Source: an uncultured Dysgonomonas sp. (lineage in GTDB: Bacteria > Bacteroidota > Bacteroidia > Bacteroidales > Dysgonomonadaceae). Taken from it: a DNA stretch of 64,000 nucleotides. A program made the position numbers and the translations under genes. The DNA lies in contig CALYPL010000010.1 of the NCBI GenBank assembly GCA_945273835.1, positions 25,229-89,228 of the forward strand, read 5' to 3'. Within the stretch, counting starts at the first letter, position 1. Each line of letters starts with the position of its first letter. Below are positions 7,557 through 18,182 of this stretch, in pieces. The notes under the pieces were generated by a model. The model saw only the letters and a program-made list of their open reading frames with translations, did no database searches and was not told where the DNA came from.

Positions 7557-9014
7557 ATGACTATAAAAGACTTAAAACCAGCATCTGTATGGAATTATTT
7601 TCATGAAATAACCCAAATACCTCGTCCTTCAAAAAAAGAAGATAAAATTATAGCTTACCTCCTTGAGTTTGCAAAAAAACATAATCTTGAAGCCAAAAAG
7701 GATAATGCAGGCAACGTACTTATAACAAAACCGGCTACTAAAGGCAAAGAAAAATTACCTACCGTGATATTACAAGGGCATGTTGATATGGTTTGCGAAA
7801 AAAACACAGACACGAAGCATGATTTTGATAAAGATCCTATTGAGACTTACGTCGATGGTGAATGGCTAAGAGCTAAGGGTACTACTCTTGGCGCCGACAA
7901 CGGTATCGGCGTTGCCGCGGCACTCGCTATTCTTGCTTCGGACTCTATTGAACATGGTAAATTGGAGTGCTTATTCACAGTTGATGAAGAAACAGGGTTG
8001 ACAGGTGCTTATGCTTTAGGTAAAGATTTTCTTAGTGGCGACATTCTGATAAATCTGGACACAGAAGAAGAAGGTGAGATTTACATTGGTTGCGCCGGAG
8101 GTAAAACAACACATGCAACTTTCACATATAATAGAGAAAACGCACCCGAAAATTATTTTTGGTTCAGAATCATTGTCAACGGACTTAATGGAGGTCATTC
8201 AGGTTCAGAAATTAATAAAGGTCTTGGCAATGCCAATAAAATATTGAACCGCTATCTCTGGGAACTAAATAAAAATGTGGGGTTAAGACTGTCTGAAATT
8301 GACGGTGGAAATCTACACAACGCCATTCCACGTGAAGCTTCCGCCTTAGGAGGTGTTCCATTCGACAAAAAAGAAGAGGTAATAGTGCTATTGAATACTA
8401 TGACACCTGATTTTGAAGCTGAACTGAAAATCACTGATCCCGGATTGAAAATTCAGGTTACGTCGACCGAAGCACCGGCATATGTAATCGACAAAAAAAC
8501 ATCAGACAATCTACTCAACGCCATCTATATCTGCCCTCATGGAGTACTAGCAATGAGTAACGATGTACCCGGACTGGTTGAAACTTCAACAAATCTGGCT
8601 TCGATAAAAATGAAAGAAAACAATACAATCGTTGTAGGAACAAGCCAGAGAAGCTCTACAGTCTCATTGAAAGATAATGCCGTAAATATTATACACATAG
8701 TATTTACGATGGCAGGCGCGGAAGTAAAATCAAATGAAGGTTATCCGGGCTGGAAACCTAATCCAGATTCAAAAGTGCTTGACATCGCCAAGAAATCATA
8801 CAAAAACCTTTTCGGGGTGGACCCTAAAATAATGGCAATACACGCAGGTTTGGAGTGCGGTTTATTTTTTGAGAAATATCCGCATCTCGACATTATTTCA
8901 TGCGGCCCAACCATTACAGAAGCACATTCTCCCGCCGAGAAAGTTCATATACCCTCCGTTGCCAAATGGTGGGAATTCTTGTTGGATATATTAAAAAATA
9001 TCCCGTCAAAATAA
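7557..9014 (+). CDS. pepD: aminoacyl-histidine dipeptidase (cytosolic non-specific dipeptidase, M20 family)
   Basis: A two-zinc metallopeptidase of family M20 that hydrolyses a broad range of dipeptides in the cytosol. Starting at ATG 7557 it has 485 residues, the usual PepD length. The metal and catalytic motifs are in order: GHVDMVCEKN, GADNGIGVA, DEETGLTGA, NLDTEEEGEIYIGCAGG, the dimerisation-domain motif GGHSGSEINKG, and near the C-terminus AIHAGLECG. The frame stays open for 24 codons upstream (from 7485), but those residues are hydrophobic and not family-like. The gene ends in a strong terminator and appears monocistronic. With the M3 peptidase and dipeptidyl peptidase IV in this window it suggests a peptide-degrading lifestyle. 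Confidence 0.95.
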   Translation: MTIKDLKPASVWNYFHEITQIPRPSKKEDKIIAYLLEFAKKHNLEAKKDNAGNVLITKPATKGKEKLPTVILQGHVDMVCEKNTDTKHDFDKDPIETYVDGEWLRAKGTTLGADNGIGVAAALAILASDSIEHGKLECLFTVDEETGLTGAYALGKDFLSGDILINLDTEEEGEIYIGCAGGKTTHATFTYNRENAPENYFWFRIIVNGLNGGHSGSEINKGLGNANKILNRYLWELNKNVGLRLSEIDGGNLHNAIPREASALGGVPFDKKEEVIVLLNTMTPDFEAELKITDPGLKIQVTSTEAPAYVIDKKTSDNLLNAIYICPHGVLAMSNDVPGLVETSTNLASIKMKENNTIVVGTSQRSSTVSLKDNAVNIIHIVFTMAGAEVKSNEGYPGWKPNPDSKVLDIAKKSYKNLFGVDPKIMAIHAGLECGLFFEKYPHLDIISCGPTITEAHSPAEKVHIPSVAKWWEFLLDILKNIPSK

Positions 9015-9035
9015 TCGCACGCAAACTTACTTTTC

Positions 9036-9073
9036 AAGCCAAAATATTACGGTTCGTAATATTTTGGCTTTTT
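9036..9073 (+). terminator. intrinsic terminator after pepD
   Basis: A perfect 15-base stem (9036-9050 with 9056-9070, starting AAGCCAAAATATTAC) encloses the loop GGTTC, followed by TTT. It begins 21 bases after the pepD stop. Confidence 0.85.
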
Positions 9074-9125
9074 ATCTTTACTATTTTTTTAGAAAAGGAT
9101 TAGACTGCAATTTATTTTTTCTTCA

Positions 9126-9133
9126 TAACTTTG
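9126..9133 (+). promoter_or_regulatory. possible -7 element for clpP-clpX
   Basis: TAACTTTG is an exact TAnnTTTG, 114 bases before the clpP ATG and just after the pepD terminator, a sensible place for the operon promoter. No good TTTG at -33. Confidence 0.4.
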
Positions 9134-9247
9134 TTTAAATATACAGAGCTGTTTCATAAAGCTTTTTTTTATGAGATTATTATGGCATGATAATTGCATA
9201 ACTCCTGATAATAATTTCAGCTATTAACAAATAAAAAAATAAACGTA

Positions 9248-9916
9248 ATGATTAACGATTTCAAAAATTACGCGACCAAACATCTGGGTATAAACAGTAA
9301 TGGTTTAGATAAATATATGGATATAACCAGCAGTTACATTTCGCCGACAATTATTGAAGAACGTCAACTAAATGTTGCGCAAATGGATGTGTTTTCACGC
9401 CTGATGATGGACCGTATTATTTTTCTTGGCACTCAAATAGACGACTACACCGCCAACGTAATACAAGCTCAGCTTTTGTATCTTGATTCAGCTGATTCAG
9501 GTAAAGATATTTCAATTTACATTAATTCTCCCGGCGGATCAGTTTACGCAGGATATGGCATATATGACACCATGCAGTTTATCAGCAGCAATGTATCAAC
9601 AATCTGTACAGGAATTGCGGCTTCTATGGCAGCAGTATTACTCGTTGCCGGAGAAAAAGGTAAACGATTTGCATTGAAACATTCACGAGTGATGATACAT
9701 CAGCCTCTTGGTGGTGCACAAGGACAGGCATCAGATATAGAAATCACAGCCCGGGAAATAGCAAAAGTTAAAAATGAATTATACAAAATCATAGCAGATC
9801 ACTCCGGCAAATCAATTGAAGAAGTCGCACGTGATTCAGATCGTGACTTCTGGATGACTTCAGATGAAGCCAAAGATTATGGTATGATTGATGATATCCT
9901 AACAAGAAACAAATAA
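9248..9916 (+). CDS. clpP: ATP-dependent Clp protease proteolytic subunit
   Basis: ClpP forms the 14-subunit serine-protease chamber that degrades proteins unfolded by ClpX. The 222-residue protein carries the catalytic triad: Ser126 in [11 protein letters not shown], His151 in [10 protein letters not shown], and Asp200 in SDRDFWM. The oligomer and substrate segments [17 protein letters not shown] and [13 protein letters not shown] are intact. It is followed after 18 bases by clpX and the two form an operon. In Bacteroides relatives I recall trigger factor (tig) directly upstream; here the upstream neighbour is pepD with its terminator, so tig is not adjacent. Confidence 0.97.
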   Translation: MINDFKNYATKHLGINSNGLDKYMDITSSYISPTIIEERQLNVAQMDVFSRLMMDRIIFLGTQIDDYTANVIQAQLLYLDSADSGKDISIYINSPGGSVYAGYGIYDTMQFISSNVSTICTGIAASMAAVLLVAGEKGKRFALKHSRVMIHQPLGGAQGQASDIEITAREIAKVKNELYKIIADHSGKSIEEVARDSDRDFWMTSDEAKDYGMIDDILTRNK

Positions 9917-9934
9917 AAAATACTAAAGCAATTA

Positions 9935-11182
9935 ATGGCTAAGAAAGAAAATAATCTGGGATTTTGCAGTTTTTGCGGTCGTAGTGACAAAGAAGTGAAT
10001 ATGCTGATATCAGGATTGTCAGCTGACATTTGCGACAGCTGTATCGAACAAGCCTATCAGATAATCAAAGATACAGTTCGATCCGGTAAAAAGGCTGATA
10101 ACAACAGTCTTGACAAATCGAAACTACCCGACCCCGAACACATCAAAAAATATTTGGACGAATACATTATAGGCCAAGACAGCGCTAAACGCTATCTGTC
10201 CGTAGCCGTCTATAACCATTACAAACGGATTATGCAAGACATAGACGATGATGGTATCGAGATTGAAAAATCAAATATCATCATGGTCGGCCCCACCGGT
10301 ACAGGTAAGACCCTAATGGCTCGTACTATCGCAAAACTCCTGCATGTTCCCTTTGCCATAGTAGATGCCACCGTACTCACCGAAGCCGGTTATGTAGGTG
10401 AAGATATAGAAAGCATTCTAACCCGATTATTACAAGCGTCAGATTATAATGTAGCTTCAGCCGAACGAGGAATCGTATTTATAGATGAGATCGATAAGAT
10501 AGCACGCAAAAGTGACAATCCGTCTATAACTCGTGATGTTAGTGGCGAAGGCGTTCAACAAGGTTTATTAAAGTTGCTCGAAGGTTCAATCGTAAACGTA
10601 CCACCACAAGGCGGGCGTAAACATCCCGACCAAAAAATGATAGCAGTTGACACAAAAAATATTCTATTTATTTGTGGAGGAGCTTTTGACGGCATAGAAC
10701 GTAAAATTGCACAACGCATGAACACTCATGTAGTTGGATATGCAAGTGCAAAAAATAATACACCGATTGATCGTGAAAATCTGTTGCAATACATATCACC
10801 TCAAGATTTAAAATCATTTGGATTAATCCCGGAAATAATCGGAAGGCTACCTATATTAACCCATCTTGAAGCTTTGGATCGAAACGCATTACGCCGAATA
10901 CTGACAGAACCTAAAAACTCAATCATTAAGCAATATATAAAATTATTCAAGATGGATGGAGTGGATCTTACATTCGACGAAGATGTCTATGAATTTGTTG
11001 TTGACAAAGCAATCGAATATAAACTTGGTGCACGTGGATTACGTTCGATAGTAGAGACTATTATGATGGATGCCATGTTCACGATACCATCATCAAAAAA
11101 GACTCAGTTGCACATTACACATCAGTATGCTGCTGAGCAGCTGGATAATTCCCATTTTAGTAAGACTAAAATGCCTTGTTAA
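9935..11182 (+). CDS. clpX: ATP-dependent Clp protease ATP-binding subunit ClpX
   Basis: The AAA+ unfoldase that recognises substrates and feeds them to ClpP. The 415 residues include the N-terminal zinc-binding domain (Cys11, Cys14, Cys33, Cys36), Walker A GPTGTGKT at 119-126, pore loop GYVG at 152-155, Walker [10 protein letters not shown] at 181-189, the IGF-equivalent region and the C-terminal small AAA domain ending in [10 protein letters not shown]. Length and order are standard. It lies 18 bases after clpP. No obvious terminator follows in the 188-base gap before recQ, so some read-through is possible, but recQ has its own promoter-like element. Confidence 0.97.
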   Translation: MAKKENNLGFCSFCGRSDKEVNMLISGLSADICDSCIEQAYQIIKDTVRSGKKADNNSLDKSKLPDPEHIKKYLDEYIIGQDSAKRYLSVAVYNHYKRIMQDIDDDGIEIEKSNIIMVGPTGTGKTLMARTIAKLLHVPFAIVDATVLTEAGYVGEDIESILTRLLQASDYNVASAERGIVFIDEIDKIARKSDNPSITRDVSGEGVQQGLLKLLEGSIVNVPPQGGRKHPDQKMIAVDTKNILFICGGAFDGIERKIAQRMNTHVVGYASAKNNTPIDRENLLQYISPQDLKSFGLIPEIIGRLPILTHLEALDRNALRRILTEPKNSIIKQYIKLFKMDGVDLTFDEDVYEFVVDKAIEYKLGARGLRSIVETIMMDAMFTIPSSKKTQLHITHQYAAEQLDNSHFSKTKMPC

Positions 11183-11217
11183 AAAATAAAATTTTCTTAA
11201 AAATAAGTTTCAATAGA

Positions 11218-11248
11218 TTTGCTTTTTTAAAATTACACTCTATCTTCG
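11218..11248 (+). promoter_or_regulatory. candidate recQ promoter
   Basis: TTTG at 11218-11221, a spacer of 19 bases, then TATCTTCG at 11241-11248: the Bacteroidetes -33/-7 arrangement with one mismatch in the -7. It predicts a leader of about 115 bases before the recQ ATG. Confidence 0.5.
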
Positions 11249-11370
11249 TAGCAATATAAATGAGGTATAGAGACATATGGTCAATTATTCTTTTACGGAG
11301 CAAAATATGGTGGGTATTTACAGTATATATATAAGCGAATTAGTAACTAAAGATACTACATTACTCAGCT

Positions 11371-13566
11371 ATGTTTAATCAAGAAGTTGATTTAACGACT
11401 CAATTAAAAAAACATTTTGGGTTCGATACATTTAAAGGCAATCAAAAAAATATCATACAAAATGTTCTGAACGGTCGGGATACTTTTGTACTCATGCCAA
11501 CCGGAGGAGGCAAATCTCTGTGTTATCAGTTACCTGCGCTCCTACTGGAAGGGACAGCCGTTATTATATCTCCACTTATAGCCTTGATGAAAAATCAGGT
11601 AGATGCCATGCGCAACTTTAGTGAAGAAGACGGCGTGGCTCACTTTCTGAACTCATCGCTAAACAAATCAGCAATTGAGTTAGTAAAAACTGACATTCTT
11701 TCTGGCAAGACCAAGTTATTATACGTAGCGCCAGAATCACTTACGAAAGAAGAAAATATAGATTTTCTGAAGCAAATTAAAATTTCATTTTACGCTATTG
11801 ACGAAGCACACTGTATTTCGGAATGGGGACACGATTTCCGCCCCGAATACCGACGTATTCGTCCAATAGTCAACGTTATAGGTCAACACCCAATCATAGC
11901 ACTCACTGCAACTGCTACACCCAAGGTGCAACTTGACATACAGAAGAATCTCGGAATGACTGACGCGGATTTCTTCAAATCATCGTTTAATCGGGAAAAC
12001 CTGTATTACGAAGTACGTGCCAAAACAGATAATGTAGATAAAGATATAATAAAATATATCAAGACTCAAGGTCATAAATCTGGAATAATTTATTGCCTAA
12101 GCCGCAAAAAAGTCGAGGAATTTGCAGAAATCCTGCAAACCAACGACATCAATGCACTTCCATATCATGCAGGTCTTGACGCTGGAACACGCTCTGCCAA
12201 TCAAGATGCGTTTTTAATGGAACAAGCCGATGTGGTAGTAGCAACCATTGCCTTTGGAATGGGGATAGATAAACCCGATGTTCGTTACGTGATCCATTAC
12301 GATATGCCCAAAAGCCTGGAGGGGTACTATCAGGAAACAGGACGTGCCGGACGCGATGGAGGCGAAGGCAAATGTATAGCCTTTTATTCGCCAAAAGATT
12401 TACAGAAGCTGGATAAGTTTATGCAAGGGAAACCAGTTGCCGAACAGGAAATAGGTAGGCAATTATTACTTGAAACCGCTGCTTACGCCGAAACAGCAAT
12501 GTGCCGAAAAAAGGTCTTATTACATTATTTTGGAGAAGAATATAAAGAGAAAAGTTGTGGAAATTGTGATAATTGTGTAAACCCTAAAAAACAAGTGGAA
12601 GCAAAAGATTTATTACAGACAGCTATTGAAGCTGTACTAGCTTTAAAAGAAAAATTTAAAACTGATTATGTTGTCAATATCCTCAGAGGAAAAGAGACAT
12701 CAGAGATAGAGACATACAACCATCAAGATTTAGAAGTATTTGGTTCTGGTTCAGATGCTGATGAACAAACATGGAACGAAGTTATACGACAGGCAGTTAT
12801 CGGAGGATACTTTGAAAAAGACATAGAGAATTATGGATTACTGAAAGTAACAAAAAAAGGAAAAGACTTCCTGAAAAAACCTGTATCATTTAAAATTACT
12901 ACCGAAGATGACGACAACTTGGATGAAGACTCGATCGACGAAGATGTTGTTGTCAAAAGTGGAGGCGGCGGTTCAGCCGTCGATCCCGTACTGTTCTCGA
13001 TAATGAAAGACCTAAGGAAGAAGATGGCAAAAAAACTGAATGTTCCGCCATACGTAATTTTCCAAGACCCTTCATTAGAAGCAATGGCTACCATCTACCC
13101 TATAAACATGGAAGAGTTGCAAAACATACCCGGTGTAGGAGCAGGTAAAGCTAAACGCTATGGAACAGAATTTATAGATATAATACGGAAACACGTTATC
13201 GAAAATGAAATCGAAAGACCTGAAGATTTACGTGTTCGTACCGTAGCCAATAAGTCAAAACTAAAAGTCGCTATCGTTCAAGCCATTGACCGTAAGGTGG
13301 CATTAGACGATTTGGCAGAATCCAAAGGCATAGAATTTTCGGAACTTTTGGAAGAAGTAGAAGCTATTGTATATTCAGGAACAAAAATCAACATAGATTA
13401 TTTTCTTCACGAAGTTATTGACGAAGACCGTATAGAAGATATTTTTGAATATTTTCAAGAAGCCGAATCTGATAATTTGAAGAACGCGATTGAAGAACTC
13501 AGCGAATACTCTGAGGATGAAATAAGACTTGTCCGCATCAAGTTTATTTCGGACATGGCAAATTAA
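11371..13566 (+). CDS. recQ: ATP-dependent DNA helicase RecQ
   Basis: A 3'-5' DNA helicase of recombination and fork repair. The 731 residues hold Walker A TGGGKS (44-49), the DEAH box (144-147, [17 protein letters not shown]), motif III TATA, motif [12 protein letters not shown], a RecQ zinc-binding cluster with four cysteines (CRKK...SCGNCDNC, near 380-400), a winged-helix RQC region, an acidic linker ([15 protein letters not shown]) and an HRDC domain (about 533-608, with [14 protein letters not shown]). A further tail of about 120 residues after HRDC is typical of Bacteroidetes RecQ as I recall it. Its stop is 2 bases before coaD, so the two are co-transcribed. Confidence 0.96.
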   Translation: MFNQEVDLTTQLKKHFGFDTFKGNQKNIIQNVLNGRDTFVLMPTGGGKSLCYQLPALLLEGTAVIISPLIALMKNQVDAMRNFSEEDGVAHFLNSSLNKSAIELVKTDILSGKTKLLYVAPESLTKEENIDFLKQIKISFYAIDEAHCISEWGHDFRPEYRRIRPIVNVIGQHPIIALTATATPKVQLDIQKNLGMTDADFFKSSFNRENLYYEVRAKTDNVDKDIIKYIKTQGHKSGIIYCLSRKKVEEFAEILQTNDINALPYHAGLDAGTRSANQDAFLMEQADVVVATIAFGMGIDKPDVRYVIHYDMPKSLEGYYQETGRAGRDGGEGKCIAFYSPKDLQKLDKFMQGKPVAEQEIGRQLLLETAAYAETAMCRKKVLLHYFGEEYKEKSCGNCDNCVNPKKQVEAKDLLQTAIEAVLALKEKFKTDYVVNILRGKETSEIETYNHQDLEVFGSGSDADEQTWNEVIRQAVIGGYFEKDIENYGLLKVTKKGKDFLKKPVSFKITTEDDDNLDEDSIDEDVVVKSGGGGSAVDPVLFSIMKDLRKKMAKKLNVPPYVIFQDPSLEAMATIYPINMEELQNIPGVGAGKAKRYGTEFIDIIRKHVIENEIERPEDLRVRTVANKSKLKVAIVQAIDRKVALDDLAESKGIEFSELLEEVEAIVYSGTKINIDYFLHEVIDEDRIEDIFEYFQEAESDNLKNAIEELSEYSEDEIRLVRIKFISDMAN

Positions 13567-13568
13567 AA

Positions 13569-14072
13569 ATGAAGACAAAAGCTATTTTTCCGGGAACTTT
13601 TGACCCTTTTACGATCGGCCACTATTCATTAGTCAGCCGATCGCTCAATATAGTAGACGAAATTGTTATAGCTATCGGTGTTAACGAAGCTAAACAAAGT
13701 TTTTTTTCATTAGATCAACGTTTGCAAATGATACGTGATCTGTACAAAGATGATCCACGAATAAGCGTAGATTCATATAATTGTCTGACTGTTGATTTTG
13801 CAACCAAAACCAATTCGTCACTTATCATTAGAGGCATAAGGTCTGTTAACGATTATGAATACGAAAAGACCATAGCCGATATGAACAGAAGCATTTCGGG
13901 CATCGAAACCATCATTTTATTTACTGAACCAGAACTAACACATATAAGCTCAACAATAGTTCGGGAACTGCTTCAGTTTGGACGTGACATTACAGAATTT
14001 ATACCAGCTCAGCTGAATATAGCGAATTATCTCCAACCGAATGACAAGAGATATATACCCAAACTGAGTTAA
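13569..14072 (+). CDS. coaD: phosphopantetheine adenylyltransferase
   Basis: Catalyses the fourth step of coenzyme A synthesis, joining ATP and 4'-phosphopantetheine to dephospho-CoA. The 167-residue protein shows the nucleotidyltransferase signature TFDPFTIGH (10-18), the internal [16 protein letters not shown], and the C-terminal ISSTIVREL (about 127-135). Length is that of the family. It begins 2 bases after recQ and ends 9 bases before the S41 protease gene, so the three form a tight operon. Confidence 0.97.
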   Translation: MKTKAIFPGTFDPFTIGHYSLVSRSLNIVDEIVIAIGVNEAKQSFFSLDQRLQMIRDLYKDDPRISVDSYNCLTVDFATKTNSSLIIRGIRSVNDYEYEKTIADMNRSISGIETIILFTEPELTHISSTIVRELLQFGRDITEFIPAQLNIANYLQPNDKRYIPKLS

Positions 14073-14081
14073 CTTTTAAAT

Positions 14082-15776
14082 ATGAAAAAACTGATATTCA
14101 CACTCATAAGCTTATCAATTTTATCGGCATCAACAAATGCACAGGTAAAATTGACGAAAAGCTCTGAAAAAATGGCGCTTACCATGTATTTTATCAACAA
14201 ATTATATGTAGATAAAATAGATGAAAAAAAATTATCAGATGATGTAGTAAAAGCTCTCCTCCATGAACTTGATCCACACTCATCCTATATTTCGGAAAAA
14301 GAAGTAAAGGAAATGAACGAACCATTAGAAGGAAACTTCGATGGTGTGGGAATCTCTTTCAATATGATGACTGATACACTTTATGTAATAGAAACAATAT
14401 CGGGCGGTCCTGCAGAAAAAGTCGGGATTCTTCCCGGAGACAAAATAATCTATGTAGGCGACACGCTGATTGCTGGTGTGAAAATGCCGAACAAAAAAGT
14501 GATGTCGTTGCTACGTGGGCCTAAAGGAACTAAAGTTGATGTAAAAGTACTGAGAAGAGGTGTTCCTGATCTGATTGAGTTTATCATTACACGTAATAAA
14601 ATACCTATTTACAGTTTGGATGCAGCCTACATGATTGATAAAAAAACAGGCTATATCAGATTGAACAGATTTGGTGCTACAACCACTGACGAGTTTAATG
14701 AGGCTTGCAAAAAACTGAAACAAGAAGGTATGCAAAACCTCATACTCGACTTACAGAACAACGGAGGTGGCTATTTAACAGCCGCCATCGAATTGGCTGA
14801 CGAGTTTTTGGATAAAGATAAACTGATCGTTTATACCGAAGGAGCTAATCAACCCAAGAAAAACGAAAAATCGACAAGTAAGGGGTTGTTTGAGCAGGGT
14901 AAATTAATTATCCTAATCAACGAATATTCAGCCTCGGCAAGCGAGATTGTTTCAGGAGCCATTCAGGACTGGGACAGAGGCGTTATTGTCGGTCGTCGCA
15001 GTTTCGGAAAAGGGCTTGTACAAAGACAGATTCCATTGCCCGACGGTTCACAATTACGCTTAACTACCGCACGCTATTATACGCCGACAGGACGTTGTAT
15101 ACAGAAACCGTATGAAAATGGCAAAGAGGAAAATTATGCAATGGATGTTATTGAGCGTTACAACAAAGGCGAAATGATGCATGCCGACAGCATACATTTT
15201 CCCGATTCACTCAAATATCAGACACTCATTAACAAACGGACTGTTTACGGAGGAGGAGGAATAATGCCGGATTATTTTGTTCCGGTTGATACTATTGGCT
15301 TTACCAATTATCTGCGTAATCTGAATGCGCGCGCCATCACTTATAAGACAGCGATGAAATTAGTCGATAATTCAAGAAAAGAATTGTTGAAAAAATATCC
15401 GACAGGAGACATTTTCTTAAAGGAGTTTGAAGTAAGTGATGATTTATTGAAACAATTAATAGCCAATGCTGAAGAAGAAAATTTGTATCTCAAGCCTGAG
15501 AATAAAACAGACTCCACAGATAAAGATGAAATAAAAGACAACGTCACAAAATCTGATACTGACGAAAGAATTGAATTTAGTGAAAACGAATATATCCGTT
15601 CTTTACCGATAATAAAAGTTCAGATCAAAGCATTAATTGCAAGGGATTTGTATGACAACACATCCTATTTCAAAGTAATAAACGGCATCAATGAAGTATA
15701 TTTGAATGCCTGCAAGATTATCAAAAACGATAAACAATATGACGAATTATTGAATAAAAAAATATCCGATGAATAA
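14082..15776 (+). CDS. S41 family C-terminal processing peptidase (CtpA/Prc-like)
   Basis: An exported serine protease of 564 residues. There is a signal peptide (MKKLIFTLISLSILSASTNAQ), a PDZ domain (about 75-170, with GNFDGVGISFNM and GDKIIYVGDTLI), and an S41 catalytic core with LILDLQNNGGGYL, the Ser in EYSASASEIVSGAI (about 280-292) and the Lys in RRSFGKGLVQ (about 305-314), which make the Ser-Lys dyad. The last 150 residues are a charged C-terminal extension. Such proteases trim C-termini of periplasmic or outer-membrane proteins. Bacteroidetes have several, so I give no symbol. It is the last gene of the recQ-coaD operon and is followed by a terminator. Confidence 0.92.
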   Translation: MKKLIFTLISLSILSASTNAQVKLTKSSEKMALTMYFINKLYVDKIDEKKLSDDVVKALLHELDPHSSYISEKEVKEMNEPLEGNFDGVGISFNMMTDTLYVIETISGGPAEKVGILPGDKIIYVGDTLIAGVKMPNKKVMSLLRGPKGTKVDVKVLRRGVPDLIEFIITRNKIPIYSLDAAYMIDKKTGYIRLNRFGATTTDEFNEACKKLKQEGMQNLILDLQNNGGGYLTAAIELADEFLDKDKLIVYTEGANQPKKNEKSTSKGLFEQGKLIILINEYSASASEIVSGAIQDWDRGVIVGRRSFGKGLVQRQIPLPDGSQLRLTTARYYTPTGRCIQKPYENGKEENYAMDVIERYNKGEMMHADSIHFPDSLKYQTLINKRTVYGGGGIMPDYFVPVDTIGFTNYLRNLNARAITYKTAMKLVDNSRKELLKKYPTGDIFLKEFEVSDDLLKQLIANAEEENLYLKPENKTDSTDKDEIKDNVTKSDTDERIEFSENEYIRSLPIIKVQIKALIARDLYDNTSYFKVINGINEVYLNACKIIKNDKQYDELLNKKISDE

Positions 15777-15815
15777 TCAGATGTTTTTTGATCTACAATT
15801 TTAATAAGATATACT

Positions 15816-15839
15816 GCTGTGTCAAATTTTTGGCACAGC
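15816..15839 (+). terminator. intrinsic terminator after the S41 peptidase gene
   Basis: GCTGTGTCAA pairs with TTGGCACAGC (one T-G pair) around a short AT loop, followed by a broken T-tract. It starts 40 bases after the stop. Confidence 0.6.
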
Positions 15840-15981
15840 TATTTATTTTAATCCATAAAACGGTAATTTGCCAACCTCATTTCCATCTTAAATTTTAAAA
15901 TCAAACATACCACATATGCTTATTATTATTCATAAGTATAGATTAATCAACACAGAGCAATCATAAAAAGTGCTTTTTTCC

Positions 15982-15989
15982 TATATTTG
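15982..15989 (+). promoter_or_regulatory. possible -7 element for dipeptidyl peptidase IV
   Basis: TATATTTG, an exact TAnnTTTG, lies 26 bases before the ATG at 16015 and after the preceding terminator. No clear -33 TTTG. Confidence 0.4.
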
Positions 15990-16014
15990 TTCTTAAAATA
16001 ATTAATGCGATAAA

Positions 16015-18180
16015 ATGAAAAGGATATTCAGCTTATTTTTACTTAGCGGCATTGCTACTTTTACAATTCTCAATGCTCAAAGTTTGGAGCTTAAAGACAT
16101 CACCCAAGGCAAATATCAAGCTAAGAGAATAAACTCCATGCTTTCGTCATCAGATGGTGAATCTTATTACCAACCGAATGACGAACACACGATGATAATC
16201 CGTTACAAATATAAAACAGGCTTGCCAACAGACACTGTATTCAATATTGATAAAGCAAGACAATGCCCTTTTAAACATTTTCAAGGTTTCATAGTCAGTC
16301 CCGATGACAAGCGATTACTAATCTACACCGATGCTGAACGAATTTATCGTCATTCTTTTAAAGCCAATTATTATTATTACGATATGCGCCGCAACTTGGT
16401 GCAAAAATTAACAGCAAACAAATCGAAACAAATGGTGCCAGTTTTCTCTCACGACGGGCGTATGGCGGCATTTGTTGTTGACAACAACATCTGGCTGGCT
16501 AAATTCGATTACGGTTCCGAATCGCAGATTACAACCGATGGGAAATATGGTAACGTTATAAATGGGGCAACAGACTGGGTTTATGAAGAAGAATTATCAA
16601 CAACTTCCCTGATGGATTTTTCAGCAGACAATAATCTATTAGCATTTGTCCGCTTTGATGAGACCGATGTACCTGAATACTCGTTCCAATATTACGGAAA
16701 TACCACATACCCTAAACTAATCTCATTTAAATACCCTAAAACAGGAGAGGTAAACTCGAAAGTATCTTGCCGTGTGTTTGACATTAATGAGAAAACCACA
16801 CGTGAAATGAATATTCCAATGAAAGAAATCGAGTATATTCCCCGCATCCACTTTTTACCCCAAGGCGATGAACTCGCTATAATGACGCTTAACCGTAAAC
16901 AAAACAAATTCGTTATGTATTTTGCGAACGCACGTTCGACTGTCAGCCGTGAAGTATTGCGTGACGAAAGTAAATATTATATAAACTCGGAATTATTAAA
17001 ATTTATAACATTCTTCGGAAATCAATTTACTTATGTGAGTGAAAAAAGTGGTTATAGTCACTTATACCTGTATGACAATACAGGAGTGGAAATTAAACAG
17101 CTTACACAAGGAAACTACGATGTTATTTCGCTACTTGCAGTTGATGAACAGAATAAAGCCATCTACATCGAATCGGCTGACGAAGGAGCTCTTTATCGCT
17201 CCATCAACAAGATCGACCTGAAAAAAGGCGATATAAAAAAATTATCCACTCAGAAAGGTGTTAATACAGCCATCTTCAGCAACAATGGCAAATATTATGT
17301 AAATTATTATACAAATGCCAAAACCCCGGTTCTGATCACAATGCATGAAGCATCGGGCAAACAATTACGTGTGCTCGAAGATAACACCATACTGAAAAAT
17401 AAACTCACTTCAGTTCCAACCATTCCGGCTAAGGAATTTATAACCGTTAAAGGACATGACGGAAGCGAACTCAATGCTTATATAATGAAACCCGCTGACT
17501 TTAATCCTTCAAAAAAATATCCTCTGATAATGATTCAGTACAGCGGACCTGACTCACAACGTGTATTAGATGAATATTCGGTAGATTGGACTGACTTCGC
17601 TACCACACAAGGCTTTATTGTGGCTTGCGTAGACGGTAGAGGCACAGGTGCGCGTGGAGAAAAATTCAGAAAATGCACATACATGAATCTGGGTATCATA
17701 GAATCTGACGATCAGATAGCCGCCGCACAATACTTCTCAACCCTACCCTATATCGATAAAGACAAGATCGCTATTTGGGGATGGAGTTATGGTGGATACA
17801 ATGTTTTGATGAGTATGAGCCGTGGAAACGGAATATTCAAGGCAGGTGTTGCCATCGCTCCCGTTACGGACTGGCGTTTCTACGATACGGTTTATGGAGA
17901 ACGTTATATGAGTACACCTCAGGAAAACGCAAGCGGTTACGACGCAGGCTCACCAATCAAATTGGCAAACCAATTGCAAGGAAATCTTCTTTTGATTCAT
18001 GGCACAGCCGACGACAATGTTCATTTCCAGAACACAATCGACTATACAGATGCTCTTATTAAGGCGGGAAAACAATTTGACCTATTCGTATTCCCCGACA
18101 AAGATCACTCGATAAGAGGTGCGGCTAACAGGACATACTTATATACAAAAGTCATTAACCATCTTAAAAATAAGATGTAA
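16015..18180 (+). CDS. dipeptidyl peptidase IV (S9 family)
   Basis: An exported serine exopeptidase that removes X-Pro or X-Ala dipeptides from peptide N-termini, probably in the periplasm. The 721 residues start with a signal peptide (MKRIFSLFLLSGIATFTILNAQ), continue with a beta-propeller (about 40-450) that carries the substrate-amine-binding DWVYEEEL motif, and end in an alpha/beta hydrolase domain with the triad Ser591 (GWSYGG), Asp667 (TADDNVHFQN) and His698 (DKDHSIRG). The Glu-Glu pair in WVYEEEL is diagnostic of DPP IV. It has its own promoter-like element; a small membrane protein gene follows after 2 bases. Confidence 0.95.
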   Translation: MKRIFSLFLLSGIATFTILNAQSLELKDITQGKYQAKRINSMLSSSDGESYYQPNDEHTMIIRYKYKTGLPTDTVFNIDKARQCPFKHFQGFIVSPDDKRLLIYTDAERIYRHSFKANYYYYDMRRNLVQKLTANKSKQMVPVFSHDGRMAAFVVDNNIWLAKFDYGSESQITTDGKYGNVINGATDWVYEEELSTTSLMDFSADNNLLAFVRFDETDVPEYSFQYYGNTTYPKLISFKYPKTGEVNSKVSCRVFDINEKTTREMNIPMKEIEYIPRIHFLPQGDELAIMTLNRKQNKFVMYFANARSTVSREVLRDESKYYINSELLKFITFFGNQFTYVSEKSGYSHLYLYDNTGVEIKQLTQGNYDVISLLAVDEQNKAIYIESADEGALYRSINKIDLKKGDIKKLSTQKGVNTAIFSNNGKYYVNYYTNAKTPVLITMHEASGKQLRVLEDNTILKNKLTSVPTIPAKEFITVKGHDGSELNAYIMKPADFNPSKKYPLIMIQYSGPDSQRVLDEYSVDWTDFATTQGFIVACVDGRGTGARGEKFRKCTYMNLGIIESDDQIAAAQYFSTLPYIDKDKIAIWGWSYGGYNVLMSMSRGNGIFKAGVAIAPVTDWRFYDTVYGERYMSTPQENASGYDAGSPIKLANQLQGNLLLIHGTADDNVHFQNTIDYTDALIKAGKQFDLFVFPDKDHSIRGAANRTYLYTKVINHLKNKM

Positions 18181-18182
18181 AA

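Noticed and set aside
12960..12975. Glycine-rich linker (GGGGS) in RecQ as a sign of fusion or artefact
   Set aside because: It joins the RQC region to the HRDC domain in a normal order; acidic and glycine linkers are common there.
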